A stretch of 64,000 nt of DNA from Arhodomonas sp051195215 (GCF_051195215.1 NZ_JBNAZM010000005.1:1-64000), one strand, 5' to 3'. Counted from the first letter of the stretch, positions 35,897 through 46,000 are shown. A program made the numbers and translations. Notes: a model not told the origin generated them from the letters alone.

Positions 35897-36116
35897 CCGT
35901 TTGATGCGGCCTCACGTGACGCGCCGGCACGATGGTGGAAATGGCATGCTTGTACACCATCTGGCTGACGCTGTTGCGAAGCAGGATCACGAACTGGTCG
36001 AACGACTCGATCTGACCCTGTAGTTTGATGCCGTTGACCAGGTAGATGGACACCGGCACCTTCTCTTTGCGCAGGGCGTTGAGAAACGGCTCCTGAAGTG
36101 ACTGCCCTTTGGCCAT
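35865..36116 (-). CDS. hfq: RNA chaperone Hfq
   Basis: An 83-residue hexameric Sm-like protein that pairs small RNAs with mRNAs. Sm1 (VSIYLVNGIKLQGQIESFDQ) and the Sm2 signature YKHAIST are intact, followed by a short polar tail. It is the first gene of the hfq-hflX-hflK-hflC cluster; miaA lies upstream after a 149-base gap containing a GC-rich palindrome without a T run (36155-36179). Confidence 0.98.
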   Translation of the reverse strand: MAKGQSLQEPFLNALRKEKVPVSIYLVNGIKLQGQIESFDQFVILLRNSVSQMVYKHAISTIVPARHVRPHQTDEHAAETGNQ

Positions 36117-36265
36117 TCCGATTGCTCCTTCGTGCTATCGGCACTTGTTGTTATGCGGGCACCGCCTTTTCATGCCCGCGCGAACCCGCCGGGCGTACCG
36201 GCAGTGACGTTGGCGGCAATCCATGCCGCGACCGCACCAAAAAACTGCATGCGGTCAAACCCGTC

Positions 36266-37207
36266 TTAGGAATACTTTAACACGGCCCCCAAAGCTTCCC
36301 GAAGCTGGCGAAGCACCGCCGGATCGGTCGCTTCGAAACGCCTGAGGTCGCGCTCACGCCGCAGCCAGGTGAGCTGGCGCTTGGCGAATTGTCTCGTCGC
36401 GGCAACCCCCCGCGCATACAGCGACTCGCGGTCGTAATACCCTTCAAGGTAGTCCCAGACCTGGCGGTAACCTACCGCGCGCATCGACGGCAGATCCCGG
36501 CTGAGATCACCGCGCTCGCGCAGCGCCGCTACCTCGTCTATGAACCCCGCGGCGAGCATCTGCTCGAAACGCCGTTCGATACGCTCGTGCAACACCGCCC
36601 TGTCGGCAGGGGCCACCGCGAGCTTGACCACGTTGAACGGCAAAGGTTCCGTGCGCGCCTGCCGGGTGAGCTCGGATAGCGTCCGTCCGGTGATCTCGTG
36701 GACTTCGAGCGCGCGTTGCACACGCTGTGCGTCGTTGGGATGCAGGCGGGCCGCCGTCTGCGGGTCGACCCGCGCCAGGCGCGCATGCAGCGACGGCCAG
36801 CCCTCGCGCGCGGCCTCGGCGTCGAGACGCGCACGAACGTCGGGATCGGCGTCCGGTAGATCAGCGAGGCCTTCGGTCAGCGCTCGAAAGTAAAGCATGG
36901 TGCCCCCCACCAGCAGCGGCACGCGACCGGTGGCGTGAATGTCGGCGATCTCGGCGAGGGCGTCATGGCGAAAACGCGCCGCCGAGTAACGCTCCGCCGG
37001 ATCGAGGATATCAATCAGCCGGTGCGGAGCCCGGGCGAGAACATCGGCGCCGGGCTTGGCCGTTCCGATATCGAGGCCACGATAGACGAGCGCGGAATCG
37101 ACACTGACGATCTCGAGCGGGAAGTGCTCGATGAGCTCCACGGCGGCGGCGGTCTTGCCGGACGCCGTGGGCCCCATCAACAGGACCACGGGCAAGCGCT
37201 CACTCAT
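36266..37207 (-). CDS. miaA: tRNA dimethylallyltransferase MiaA
   Basis: A 313-residue enzyme that prenylates A37 of tRNAs reading U-starting codons. The P-loop GPTASGKT is at residues ~11-18, SVDSALVYRGLDIGTAKP follows, and the TRQFAKRQLTWLRRE motif lies near the C-terminus. The start at 37207 overlaps the mutL stop (ATGA), the standard mutL-miaA-hfq order. Confidence 0.96.
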   Translation of the reverse strand: MSERLPVVLLMGPTASGKTAAAVELIEHFPLEIVSVDSALVYRGLDIGTAKPGADVLARAPHRLIDILDPAERYSAARFRHDALAEIADIHATGRVPLLVGGTMLYFRALTEGLADLPDADPDVRARLDAEAAREGWPSLHARLARVDPQTAARLHPNDAQRVQRALEVHEITGRTLSELTRQARTEPLPFNVVKLAVAPADRAVLHERIERRFEQMLAAGFIDEVAALRERGDLSRDLPSMRAVGYRQVWDYLEGYYDRESLYARGVAATRQFAKRQLTWLRRERDLRRFEATDPAVLRQLREALGAVLKYS

Positions 37208-39141
37208 CACTGGCCCCGTTTGAACAGGCGGTCGAGGTCGTCCATGGTCAACCGCGTCCAGGTGGGGCGGCCGTGGTTGCATTGGCCGATGTTGCGGGTG
37301 CGCTCCATCTCCCGCAGCAGTGCGTTCATCTCCGCCACCTCCAGTCGCCGGTGCGCGCGCACGGAGCCGTGGCAGCCCATGGTGGCCAGCACGTGATTGA
37401 TGGCAGCCTCCAGGCGGCCGCTTTCGCCTTCGGCCTGAAGGTCGCTCAACACGTCGCGCAGTAGCCGCTGCGGGTCGGCGCCCTTGAGCAGCGCGGGTAT
37501 CCGGCGAATGAGCAAGACGTCCGGACCGCCGCGATCCACCTCGAAACCCAGCCGCGTAAAGGCTTCCGTGAAGCCCTCGGCGGCATCCGCCTCCTGCGGT
37601 GTCACCGACACCCGCACCGGTACGAGCAACGGCTGAGAGGCGATACCACGGGCAGTCATGTCGTCCTTGAGACGTTCGTAGACGATGCGCTCGTGGGCGG
37701 CATGCATATCCACCAGAATAAGCCCGTCCTCGTTCTGGGCGAGTACGTAGATGCCGTGCAGCTGCGCGAGCGCATAGCCGAGCGGCGGCACACCGCCTGC
37801 ATCCTCGCGCGGACGTACACCGTGCGGATCGTGCGCCGGCACGGACATGGCAATGCCGGTTTGCACGTCATCGTCAGGTGGCGGCTCACCGCTGTCCACG
37901 CGGCTCGCCGATTCGTCCGTCGCAGACGGGGATGCGTCCGCCTCGTCTCTGCCGTACAGGGCGCGGGCTTCTGCCACTGGCAGCGTCATACGCCGCTGTT
38001 CCGGCACACGCTCGTCGCCGCGGAAACCATGACCACTACCGGAGCCCTCGCCGCGCTGCGCCGTTGCCGCAGGGGGCGTAGCGGCGACGGGCTCGGGCGC
38101 CTGCTCGGCGTCGCCGGCGTGCTCCAGGGCGTGGTGCACCTGCCGGAAGAGAAAGTCGTAGACCAGCCGGCTCTCGCGAAAGCGCACCTCGTGCTTGGTG
38201 GGATGGACATTGACATCCACCAGCGCGGGATCCACGCCCAGGTAGAGCACGTAAGCCGGGTGCCGGTCCTTGAACAGCAGATCGGCGTAGGCCCGGCGCA
38301 CGGCATGGCTCACCAGCCGGTCGCGAATCATGCGCCCGTTGAGGTAGACGTACTGGAGGTCGTTCTGCGCACGCGCCGCTGTAGGCAGCCCAAGCCAACC
38401 GCACAGGCGCATGCCCGCGGCCTCCGTGTCCACGTACAACGACTGGCCGACGAAATCGCGACCGGTGAGCTCGGCGAGCCGTTGGTCATGCTCGTTACGC
38501 CCCCGCGCGGCCGGCAGCTGCAATGCCTGCCGGCCATTGTGCGTGAGTGTCAGGGCGACTTCGAGCCGACTCATGGCCACCCGCCGCACCAGTTCCTGGA
38601 CATGGCGGAACTCGGTGCGCTCGGTGCGCAGGAACTTCCGCCGGGCAGGCGTACTGTGAAAGAGGTCGCGAACCTCCACGGTGGTGCCCTCGGGATGGGG
38701 TGCAGGCGCCGGCTCTCCCCCTGTGCCGTCGCGCACGTCGACCCGCCAGGCATGCTCGCCCCCGCGGACGCGACTGGTGATACGCAGGCGCGAGACCGAG
38801 GCAATGCTCGGCAACGCTTCGCCACGAAAGCCCAGGCTGGCGATATGCTCCAGGTCGTCGAGGTCGCGGATCTTGCTCGTGGCATGGCGGCCGATGCAGC
38901 GGGCGAGATCGTCGGCGGCCATGCCCTCGCCGTCGTCGCGCACGCGGATCAAGCCCTTGCCGCCCGCCTCGAGCTCCACCTCGATGCGGCGTGCACCGGC
39001 ATCCAGCGCGTTCTCGAGCAACTCTTTGACCACCGAGGCCGGGCGCTCGATGATCTCGCCGGCGGCGATCTGGTTGACCAGCTGGGGCGGAAGCTCGCGA
39101 ATGCGCGGCTCGGCGTTGGCGGGTTCGGTATGCTCGTCCAT
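37207..39141 (-). CDS. mutL: DNA mismatch repair protein MutL
   Basis: A 644-residue GHKL ATPase that links MutS to downstream repair. The N-terminal ATP-binding motifs are ELLENALDAGA, RDDGEGM and GFRGEAL. A Pro/Gly/Ala-rich variable linker lies at about 345-450, and the C-terminal dimerization domain ends with RPTWTRL. The endonuclease motif DQHAxxE of many MutL proteins appears as DMHAAHERI, so, as in enterobacteria, incision is expected to depend on MutH. Confidence 0.95.
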   Translation of the reverse strand: MDEHTEPANAEPRIRELPPQLVNQIAAGEIIERPASVVKELLENALDAGARRIEVELEAGGKGLIRVRDDGEGMAADDLARCIGRHATSKIRDLDDLEHIASLGFRGEALPSIASVSRLRITSRVRGGEHAWRVDVRDGTGGEPAPAPHPEGTTVEVRDLFHSTPARRKFLRTERTEFRHVQELVRRVAMSRLEVALTLTHNGRQALQLPAARGRNEHDQRLAELTGRDFVGQSLYVDTEAAGMRLCGWLGLPTAARAQNDLQYVYLNGRMIRDRLVSHAVRRAYADLLFKDRHPAYVLYLGVDPALVDVNVHPTKHEVRFRESRLVYDFLFRQVHHALEHAGDAEQAPEPVAATPPAATAQRGEGSGSGHGFRGDERVPEQRRMTLPVAEARALYGRDEADASPSATDESASRVDSGEPPPDDDVQTGIAMSVPAHDPHGVRPREDAGGVPPLGYALAQLHGIYVLAQNEDGLILVDMHAAHERIVYERLKDDMTARGIASQPLLVPVRVSVTPQEADAAEGFTEAFTRLGFEVDRGGPDVLLIRRIPALLKGADPQRLLRDVLSDLQAEGESGRLEAAINHVLATMGCHGSVRAHRRLEVAEMNALLREMERTRNIGQCNHGRPTWTRLTMDDLDRLFKRGQ

Positions 39142-39193
39142 GCGCCGCTATTATGACGCTCGCGTGCGGGCAAGGGAAACGCCGGACAACTCC

Positions 39194-40471
39194 CTATGGA
39201 ATGCGCAGCGTCGCCCCCGCGACGATGGTATCACCGTTGAGCTCGTTGGCCTGACGCAGGCGGCGCACGCTCACCCCGTGCTCCCGGGCAATGTCGCTGA
39301 GCGTGTCGCCGCGCTGAACGACATACTCACGGGCATCGGCGACCCGCAGTGCCGGTCGGTGCTCCTCGGCGTAGCTGCGGACGCCGTCGGCCAGCGCACG
39401 GGCGAGCTGCCATTGGTGGTCGTCCGTGCGCAGAAGCCGCTCCTCGGTGGGGTTGGAGATGAACGCCAGCTCCACCAGCACCGAGGGCATGTCCAGGGAC
39501 TTCAGCACCACGAAGGCGGCGCGCTCGACATCCCGGCTGTGCATCCGCCCGGCACTGTCCATACGCTTGATGAGCGCGCTGGCAAGGCCGGTGCTCGCCT
39601 CGATGGTGGCCGCCCGCGAGAGATCCAGCAGCACGGACGCGACCATGTCGTCCTTGTCGTCGAGGGAGACACCGCCGATGCGGTCGGCCTGGTTCTCGCT
39701 GCGCGCGAGCATGCGCGCCACTTCACTCGAGGCGCCGCGGCGCGAGAGCGTGTACACGGAGCCGCCTCGCACGTTGCGCTGGCGCACCGCGTCGGCGTGG
39801 ATGGAGATGAACATGTCGGCTCCCACCGCGCGTGCCTTGCGCGTGCGGTCGCGCAGACCGACGTAGTAGTCGCCCTCGCGGATCAGCGCAGGGCGCATGC
39901 CCGGGGTGCGCTCGATGAGCGAGGCGAGCTTGCGCGCGACGCTCAGGACCACGTCCTTTTCATGGGTTCCGCGGGAGCCGATCGCGCCGGGATCCTCGCC
40001 ACCGTGCCCGGCGTCGATCGCAATCACCAGCTCCCCCTGCTCCTCCGCTTCGCGCTTGACCTGACGTTCCTCCCGTTCGCTGTTGCGGCGCTGGAGGTCC
40101 ACTACGAGACGGTGGCCGTATGTATCGTTGGGGGCAACGAGGAAACTCTCCGGATCGGCGGCCTCGGCGAGGTCGAAGACGACGCGCAGGTCACCACCGC
40201 CGCGCCTGCCGGTACGGATATCGCGCAGGACACCGTCGACCTCGTCGTCGGCGACTGCGCCGTCGCCGATGCTGGCGTCACGGATGTCGACCACGACACG
40301 CCTGGGGTTGTCCAGGGTGAAGAGATTGAAGTCGACCGGCTCGGAAAGATCCAGCACCACACGCGTGTGATCCGGACCGGCCCACGTGCGCACGTCACTG
40401 ATCGAGACGCCGCCTGCCTCGGCGACGCCAGCAATACCGATTAGCAACAGCGTGACCAGCAGTCGCCCCAT
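39194..40471 (-). CDS. N-acetylmuramoyl-L-alanine amidase, AmiC type
   Basis: A 425-residue periplasmic zinc amidase that cleaves septal peptidoglycan. The start at 40471 gives a clean signal peptide (MGRLLVTLLLIGIAGVAEA). An AMIN domain covers about 22-125 and an Amidase_3 domain 155-370, with the zinc and catalytic residues in IDAGHGGEDPGA, HADA and VELAFISN. A LysM domain follows at the end (VVQRGDTLSDIAREHGVSV), unusual in E. coli AmiC but known in other gammaproteobacteria. Alternative start at 40537. Confidence 0.94.
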   Translation of the reverse strand: MGRLLVTLLLIGIAGVAEAGGVSISDVRTWAGPDHTRVVLDLSEPVDFNLFTLDNPRRVVVDIRDASIGDGAVADDEVDGVLRDIRTGRRGGGDLRVVFDLAEAADPESFLVAPNDTYGHRLVVDLQRRNSEREERQVKREAEEQGELVIAIDAGHGGEDPGAIGSRGTHEKDVVLSVARKLASLIERTPGMRPALIREGDYYVGLRDRTRKARAVGADMFISIHADAVRQRNVRGGSVYTLSRRGASSEVARMLARSENQADRIGGVSLDDKDDMVASVLLDLSRAATIEASTGLASALIKRMDSAGRMHSRDVERAAFVVLKSLDMPSVLVELAFISNPTEERLLRTDDHQWQLARALADGVRSYAEEHRPALRVADAREYVVQRGDTLSDIAREHGVSVRRLRQANELNGDTIVAGATLRIP

Positions 40472-40600
40472 GAACCGGATCCCAGTGCCCGTGCGTTGGT
40501 TGAGTTTATGGCCAACAGTTAGGCATAGGCGGCGCATTTTTTCAATATTTTTCCTGACACCGCAGCAGGATAGCGGCAATTGCTCGCCGTCTTCGTGAAC

Positions 40601-41059
40601 TCACTCCAGCCGGCGGAGCACGTCGCGACCGTCTTCGGTCTCCGCGTCCAGCCGGGCCTCGCGCCCCGCCCCCGCAACTGTAAGCTGCACGCGCAGATCC
40701 GCCGCCGGCAGCACTCCGGCGCCGCGCTCCGGCCACTCCACCAACAGCACCGACGGCCCGTCGAGAAGATCGCGCAGACCGATGAACTCCAGCTCCTCCG
40801 GGTCGGCGAGGCGGTAGAGATCCAGGTGGTAGATCCTGCGGCTGCCGCAGTCGTAGGTCTCGACCAGGGTGTACGTCGGGCTTCGTACCGCCCCCTCATG
40901 CCCGAGCGCACGCAGCAGTGCACGCACCAGGGTGGTCTTGCCGGCACCCAGGTCGCCGTTCAGGTGAATCACCAGCGTATCGGGCAGCGCGGCGCCGAGC
41001 GCGGCGCCGAGCGACTCGGTGGCCGCCGGATCGGGCAGCGGGCGGGTGGACGTTTGCAT
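40601..41059 (-). CDS. tsaE: tRNA threonylcarbamoyladenosine ATPase TsaE
   Basis: A 152-residue P-loop ATPase needed for t6A synthesis on tRNAs. Walker A is GDLGAGKTT; SPTYTLVETY and HLDLYRL are family motifs; the WPERG end is present. It lies between nnr and the amidase gene, the common order. Confidence 0.95.
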   Translation of the reverse strand: MQTSTRPLPDPAATESLGAALGAALPDTLVIHLNGDLGAGKTTLVRALLRALGHEGAVRSPTYTLVETYDCGSRRIYHLDLYRLADPEELEFIGLRDLLDGPSVLLVEWPERGAGVLPAADLRVQLTVAGAGREARLDAETEDGRDVLRRLE

Positions 41060-41066
41060 CGGCAAT

Positions 41067-42530
41067 TCAGCTCGGCAGGTAGGCGAAAAGGTCGCTGGCG
41101 AGCAGCCCGCGGCGGCCCGCCGTGGCGGCGCGATCCGCGGCGTCGGCGTGGAGGGCCACCCCCATGGCCGCGGCACGGCTCGCCGGCAGGCCCTGGGCGA
41201 TCAACGCAGCGATCACACCACTCAACACATCGCCCATGCCCCCGGATGCCATGCCCGCATTGCCGCCACTGCACACCCAGCGCTGCCCGCCTGCGGCCAC
41301 CAGTGTGCCCGCCCCCTTGAGAACCGCCGCTGCACCGTAGCGGTCGCTCAGGGCGGCCACCGCCGCGAAACGGTCGGCCTGCACGGTTGCCGTGTCACAT
41401 CCGAGCAGCCGCGCGGCCTCGCCCGGATGCGGCGTGAGCACCCAGGTCGGGCGCGCCGTCGGCGCTGTTTCCGCCAGCAGATTGAGGCCGTCGGCATCGA
41501 CGACCAGGGGGCCATCGAACGCGAGCGCGGTCCGGAACAGCTCCCGGGACCACGCCGCGCGCCCCAGCCCGGGCCCCAATGCGACCACCGTGGCTCGCTC
41601 CAGCAACGCCGTCATGTCGTCGGCGCCGGCCACCGCGTGCGCCATCACTTCGGGACGGGCACCGATAAGCGGAGCAACGTGACGTTCCCGCGTGGCCGCA
41701 CTCACCAGGCCCGCCCCGGTACGTGCCGCGGCCTCGGCGGCAAGCCGCACGGCACCGCCGAAACCGTGATCACCGCCGACCACCAACACGTGGCCGAAGT
41801 GGCCCTTGTGCGCAGTCGCCGTACGTGCAGGCAACCAGTCGCCTACCGACACCGCGTCCACCCGCTCGGCGGCAGGCGTCAGGTCATGATAAACGGTGTC
41901 CGGAACGTCGAGACCGTCGAAATGCAATGTGCCCACGTACTCGGGAGCGTCAGCCGTCAACAACCCCTGTTTGAGGCCAATGAAGGTAACCGTGGCGTCG
42001 GCATGGAATGCGCTGCCGAGCACAGCGCCGGTGGTGGCACTCAGCCCGGAGGGTACATCCACGGCCAGCCGGCCGGCGCGGAGCGCATTCGCCGCCGCGA
42101 TGGCCTCGGCATAAGCACCCTCGACCGGGCGGTCGAGGCCGGTACCGAGCAGGGCATCCACCACCACATCCGAGGCATCCAGCACCCGGGGATCCCAGGA
42201 CTCGATCGCGACGACCTCACGACAGCGCTGCATGGCAACTGCCGCCGCACCGCCGAGGCGCTCCGGGTCAGAGAGCGCGACCACGCGCACCGTCAACCCG
42301 GCCCGCGCGGCCAGTCGCGCGACGATGTAACCATCGCCGCCGTTGTTGCCGCCTCCGCAGAGCACGCACACGCGGCACGCATCCGGCCACCGCCGGCGCA
42401 ACAGGCGGTAGGCGGCACGGCCGGCGTGTTCCATGAGCGCCTCGCCGGGCGTACCGTGATCCTCGATGGCCCGGCGGTCGAGCTCGCGCACCTGGGCCGG
42501 CGTGTACAAAGCGGTCGGCAGTTCTGACAT
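41067..42530 (-). CDS. nnr: bifunctional NAD(P)HX epimerase/dehydratase
   Basis: A 487-residue metabolite-repair enzyme. The N-terminal YjeF epimerase domain (about 15-205) has GGGNNGGDGYIVAR; the C-terminal ADP-dependent dehydratase domain (about 220-485) has LTPHPGEAARLLG, KGAGTLVA and GNAGMASGGMGDVLSG. The start at 42530 is divergent from queG, the usual pairing, with 52 bases between. Confidence 0.94.
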   Translation of the reverse strand: MSELPTALYTPAQVRELDRRAIEDHGTPGEALMEHAGRAAYRLLRRRWPDACRVCVLCGGGNNGGDGYIVARLAARAGLTVRVVALSDPERLGGAAAVAMQRCREVVAIESWDPRVLDASDVVVDALLGTGLDRPVEGAYAEAIAAANALRAGRLAVDVPSGLSATTGAVLGSAFHADATVTFIGLKQGLLTADAPEYVGTLHFDGLDVPDTVYHDLTPAAERVDAVSVGDWLPARTATAHKGHFGHVLVVGGDHGFGGAVRLAAEAAARTGAGLVSAATRERHVAPLIGARPEVMAHAVAGADDMTALLERATVVALGPGLGRAAWSRELFRTALAFDGPLVVDADGLNLLAETAPTARPTWVLTPHPGEAARLLGCDTATVQADRFAAVAALSDRYGAAAVLKGAGTLVAAGGQRWVCSGGNAGMASGGMGDVLSGVIAALIAQGLPASRAAAMGVALHADAADRAATAGRRGLLASDLFAYLPS

Positions 42531-42582
42531 AGCCGTAGTGTACCAATCCTCACGAGCACGCATGCGGCGATACAATGGCGCT

Positions 42583-43668
42583 ATGAACGAGGCGCACGCC
42601 AGAGCCCATCGACCCGATATGCACGCCCTCGCACGGGACATCCGGCGCTGGGCCCACGAACTCGGCTTCGATGACGTGGGCATCGCCAGCCCGGAGCTCG
42701 CCGAGGACGAAGCACACCTGCTGCACTGGCTGCGCGACGGCCGTCATGGCGAAATGCACTACATGCCCCGCCACGGCGTCAAGCGTGCCAGGCCGCGGCA
42801 GCTCGTACCCGGCACTCAGCGCGTCATCTGCGTGCGCCTCGACTACCACATCGACCGCCTGGACCCTATCCCCGCAGTCACCTCGGAGCCGTCACGGGCG
42901 TTCATCGCCCGCTACGCTCTTGGCCGCGACTACCACAAGCTAATGCGCCGGCGGCTGCAGCAGTTGGCCCGGCGCATCGAGAACGAGACGGGCCCGTTCG
43001 GTTACCGGGCATTCGTCGACAGTGCCCCGGTGCTGGAGAAGGCACTGGCGCGCAACGCGGGGATCGGCTGGATCGGAAAGCACACGCTGGCGCTCACGCG
43101 GCACGCGGGATCCTATTTCTTTCTGGGCGAGCTGTTCACCGATCTGCCGCTGCCCACGGACGACCCGCCGACGGCGCACTGCGGCAGCTGCCGGGCGTGC
43201 ATCGACGTCTGCCCCACCGGCGCCATCACCGGCCCCTACCAGCTCGATGCCCGGCGCTGCATCTCGTATCTGACCATCGAGCACCATGGCTCGATCCCGG
43301 AGGCACTGCGGCCGGCGATCGGCAACCGCGTCTTCGGCTGCGACGACTGCCAGAGTATCTGTCCGTGGAACCGCTATGCCCGGCCCACCGACGAGACCGA
43401 TTTCCACCCGCGCCACGGGCTCGACCGCGCAACGCTCGTCGAGCTCTTCGCCTGGGACGAGCCCACATTTCTCAAACGCACGGAAGGCTCGGCGATTCGC
43501 CGCCTCGGCCACGAACGGTGGCTGCGCAACATCGCTGTCGCCCTCGGCAACGGCCCTGCGACGCCCGGCGCCATTGAGGCGTTGCGGTCACGGATGAACC
43601 ATCCATCCGCGTTGGTTCGCGAGCACGTGCACTGGGCACTCGACCGCCTGACCGCCGGCACCGGCTGA
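42583..43668 (+). CDS. queG: epoxyqueuosine reductase QueG
   Basis: A 361-residue cobalamin- and iron-sulfur-dependent enzyme of the last queuosine step. Two 4Fe-4S motifs are present: CGSCRACIDVCPTGAI and a set of Cys in CDDCQSICPWN. The family N-terminal core has YALGRDYHKLM, and HEAT-like repeats form the C-terminus. The start at 42583 is the closest to the conserved core. Confidence 0.95.
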   Translation: MNEAHARAHRPDMHALARDIRRWAHELGFDDVGIASPELAEDEAHLLHWLRDGRHGEMHYMPRHGVKRARPRQLVPGTQRVICVRLDYHIDRLDPIPAVTSEPSRAFIARYALGRDYHKLMRRRLQQLARRIENETGPFGYRAFVDSAPVLEKALARNAGIGWIGKHTLALTRHAGSYFFLGELFTDLPLPTDDPPTAHCGSCRACIDVCPTGAITGPYQLDARRCISYLTIEHHGSIPEALRPAIGNRVFGCDDCQSICPWNRYARPTDETDFHPRHGLDRATLVELFAWDEPTFLKRTEGSAIRRLGHERWLRNIAVALGNGPATPGAIEALRSRMNHPSALVREHVHWALDRLTAGTG

Positions 43669-43675
43669 GGCCACC

Positions 43676-43703
43676 GGCCCGCGCGTTTTAGCGCGGACGG
43701 GCC
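43676..43703. terminator. hairpin between convergent queG and panD
   Basis: GGCCCG (43676-43681) pairs with CGGGCC (43698-43703), with an inner CGC/GCG pair around TTTTA. The 144-base gap holds no gene. Confidence 0.5.
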
Positions 43704-43812
43704 CGACTCGTCGGGTAGCATGGCATGAGCCCACCGCCGTAGCCTGGCAGCGCCGCTATCCCGAGCAAAAGCCGGAGGCTACCGATTCGCACGCGAGGCG
43801 CGGGCTTGGTCG

Positions 43813-44193
43813 CTAGGCGACCTGCAGCGGAACCGCGTTGCGCGAGTGGGCGACGCGATTGTCGCCGTCGCAGTAAACGAGCGTGGGCTCGTGGTCGTCG
43901 AGCGCTTCCTCCGCCACTGTCGCATAGCAGCAGATGATCACCCGGTCGCCCTCGCCCGCCTTGTGCGCGGCGGCCCCGTTCATGGAGATCATGCGCGATC
44001 CGCGCTCGCCGCGGATGGCGTAGGTGGTGAAACGCTCACCGTTGGCGATGTTGTAGACATGCACCTGCTCGTACTCGCGGATACCCGCGATGTCGAGCAG
44101 ATCGGCATCGATGGCGCAGGACCCCTCGTAGTCGAGTTCCGTCTGCGTGACCCGCGCCTGATGTAGCTTGCACTTGAGCATGGTCAGGTACAT
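43813..44193 (-). CDS. panD: aspartate 1-decarboxylase
   Basis: A 126-residue pyruvoyl enzyme that makes beta-alanine for pantothenate. Self-cleavage occurs at Gly24-Ser25 (YEGSCAID), giving the pyruvoyl group on Ser25. Other active-site residues lie in NGAAAHKAGEGD. It sits 45 bases after panC in the panB-panC-panD cluster. Confidence 0.97.
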   Translation of the reverse strand: MYLTMLKCKLHQARVTQTELDYEGSCAIDADLLDIAGIREYEQVHVYNIANGERFTTYAIRGERGSRMISMNGAAAHKAGEGDRVIICCYATVAEEALDDHEPTLVYCDGDNRVAHSRNAVPLQVA

Positions 44194-44238
44194 CGTCGAT
44201 CCCCCCTGGTTTCCCCTATCGGCGGCAGTAGTACCGCC

Positions 44239-45099
44239 TCAGCCCTGATCGGTGAGCCGCACGGCAACGTTGTCGATAAGCCGCGCACGGCCCAGCCAGC
44301 CGGCGCCCAGCAGTATCAACTCCGGTTCGTCGCCCACCGGCTCGGCGAGGTCCTGGGGGCGGCGAACGCTGAAGTAGTCCGGCGTGAACCCCGCTGCCTC
44401 CAGCGCCTCACGCCCCTGAACCTCGACGGCAGCGAAGTCGCGCTCGCCACGGGCGAGACGCTCGGCCCCGGCGCTCAGTGCCGAGTGCAGCGCCGGCGCG
44501 ACACGACGCTCGTCATCGTCGAGATACGCGTTGCGGCTGCTCATGGCGAGGCCATCCGGCTCGCGCGCCACCGGCGCACCCACGACCTGCACCGGCATGT
44601 TCAGGTCGGCGACCATGCGCCGGATGACCAGTAGCTGCTGGTAGTCCTTACGCCCGAAGACGGCGAGGTCCGGAGCGACGATGTTGAAGAGCTTCGCCAC
44701 CACCGTGGCCACACCTTGAAAGTGGCCCGGGCGCGTGGCACCGCAGAGGATTCCGGTGAGCGGGCTGACGTCCACCACCGTGTCGAGGCCGCCGCCGTCG
44801 GGATACATCTCTGCCACCGACGGCGCGAACACCACGTCGACCCCCTCGCCGGCGAGCCGCTCGCAGTCGGCATCCAGGGTGCGCGGGTAGGCGGCGAAAT
44901 CCTCTTCCGGGCCGAACTGGGTGGGATTGACGAAGATGCTCACGATCACGCGATCACTGCGTTCCCGCGCCTCTTCGACCAGCGTCATGTGCCCGCCGTG
45001 GAGATTGCCCATGGTCGGCACGAAAGCGATTTCCTCGCGCGCCTGCCGCCAGGCGCTCACCTGCGCCCGCAGCTCGGGGATGTGCCGGATGATATGCAT
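44239..45099 (-). CDS. panC: pantothenate synthetase
   Basis: A 286-residue ATP-dependent ligase joining pantoate and beta-alanine. The HIGH-like motif GNLHGGHMTLV is at residues ~32-42 and the KMSKS-equivalent region is MSSRNAYLDDDER. The DYQQLLVIRRMVADL segment is typical of the family. It follows panB by 10 bases. Confidence 0.97.
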   Translation of the reverse strand: MHIIRHIPELRAQVSAWRQAREEIAFVPTMGNLHGGHMTLVEEARERSDRVIVSIFVNPTQFGPEEDFAAYPRTLDADCERLAGEGVDVVFAPSVAEMYPDGGGLDTVVDVSPLTGILCGATRPGHFQGVATVVAKLFNIVAPDLAVFGRKDYQQLLVIRRMVADLNMPVQVVGAPVAREPDGLAMSSRNAYLDDDERRVAPALHSALSAGAERLARGERDFAAVEVQGREALEAAGFTPDYFSVRRPQDLAEPVGDEPELILLGAGWLGRARLIDNVAVRLTDQG

Positions 45100-45109
45100 G
45101 ACACCCTCG

Positions 45110-45934
45110 TCAGAAGCTGTGTTCTTCGCCGGGGAAGGTTCGTACGCGCACGGCCTCGACGTACGCCTCGAGCGCGGCGGGGATCGAGCCCGCATCGGGC
45201 ATGAAATCGCGGGAGAAGCGCGGCGGCCGGCCCGGGGTAATACCGAGCATGTCCTGGACGACGAGGATCTGGCCGTCACAGCCGGCGCCGGCACCAATAC
45301 CGACGACAGGGATACGCAACCGCCGCGCCAGGCGCTTGCCGAGCGCTGCGGGGATACACTCCACCAGCAGCAGATCCGCCCCGGCGCGCTCCAGCGCCAG
45401 CGCGTCCTCGACCATGGCGTCGGCATCCTCCGCGTCACGCCCTTGTACGCGGTAGCCCCCGATCTTGTGCACGAGCTGGGGCTGCAGACCCAGGTGGGCG
45501 CACACCGGCACGCCGGCGGCGGCCAGCGCGGCAACAATATGCGCCTGATCGCCGGCGCCCTCGAGCTTGACCATCTGCGCGCCGCCCTCCTTCATGAGCC
45601 GACCGGCGTTCGCCAGCGCCGTCGCAGCGTCCGGATAACTCATGAAGGGCATATCGGCCATCACCAGCGCGCGTTGGCGGGCGGCGGCCACGCAGCGGGT
45701 ATGGTAGATGATCTCGTCGACGGTAACCGGCAGGGTCGTTTCACGCCCCTGCATGACCATGCCCAGTGAATCGCCGACGAGCATGACATCCGTTCCCGCG
45801 GCGTCCACCGCGCGCGCCATGCTGTAGTCATAGGCGGTCAGGCAGGCGATCGCGCCGCCTTCGCGCTTGATGGCATGCAATCGCGCGACCGTCATCGGGC
45901 GCTCGCGCTTCTTCTCCGCTCCTCCCGCGTACAT
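45110..45934 (-). CDS. panB: 3-methyl-2-oxobutanoate hydroxymethyltransferase
   Basis: A 274-residue TIM-barrel enzyme of pantothenate synthesis using 5,10-methylenetetrahydrofolate. The metal-binding core reads VGDSLGMVMQG; Glu and His residues in KLEGAG and CAHLGLQP are conserved. GGAGTG precedes the chosen start; an internal Met 13 codons later is the alternative. Confidence 0.96.
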   Translation of the reverse strand: MYAGGAEKKRERPMTVARLHAIKREGGAIACLTAYDYSMARAVDAAGTDVMLVGDSLGMVMQGRETTLPVTVDEIIYHTRCVAAARQRALVMADMPFMSYPDAATALANAGRLMKEGGAQMVKLEGAGDQAHIVAALAAAGVPVCAHLGLQPQLVHKIGGYRVQGRDAEDADAMVEDALALERAGADLLLVECIPAALGKRLARRLRIPVVGIGAGAGCDGQILVVQDMLGITPGRPPRFSRDFMPDAGSIPAALEAYVEAVRVRTFPGEEHSF

Positions 45935-46000
45935 GGCATCACTCCGCTGGCACTGAGGGCAGTACTCTACAGCGCCGACCCTACAAACATGAAGCAGTGT

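Noticed and set aside
36155..36179. Terminator between miaA and hfq
   Set aside because: The palindrome GCGGGCA/TGCCCGC has an 11-base loop and no T run, so a terminator cannot be supported.
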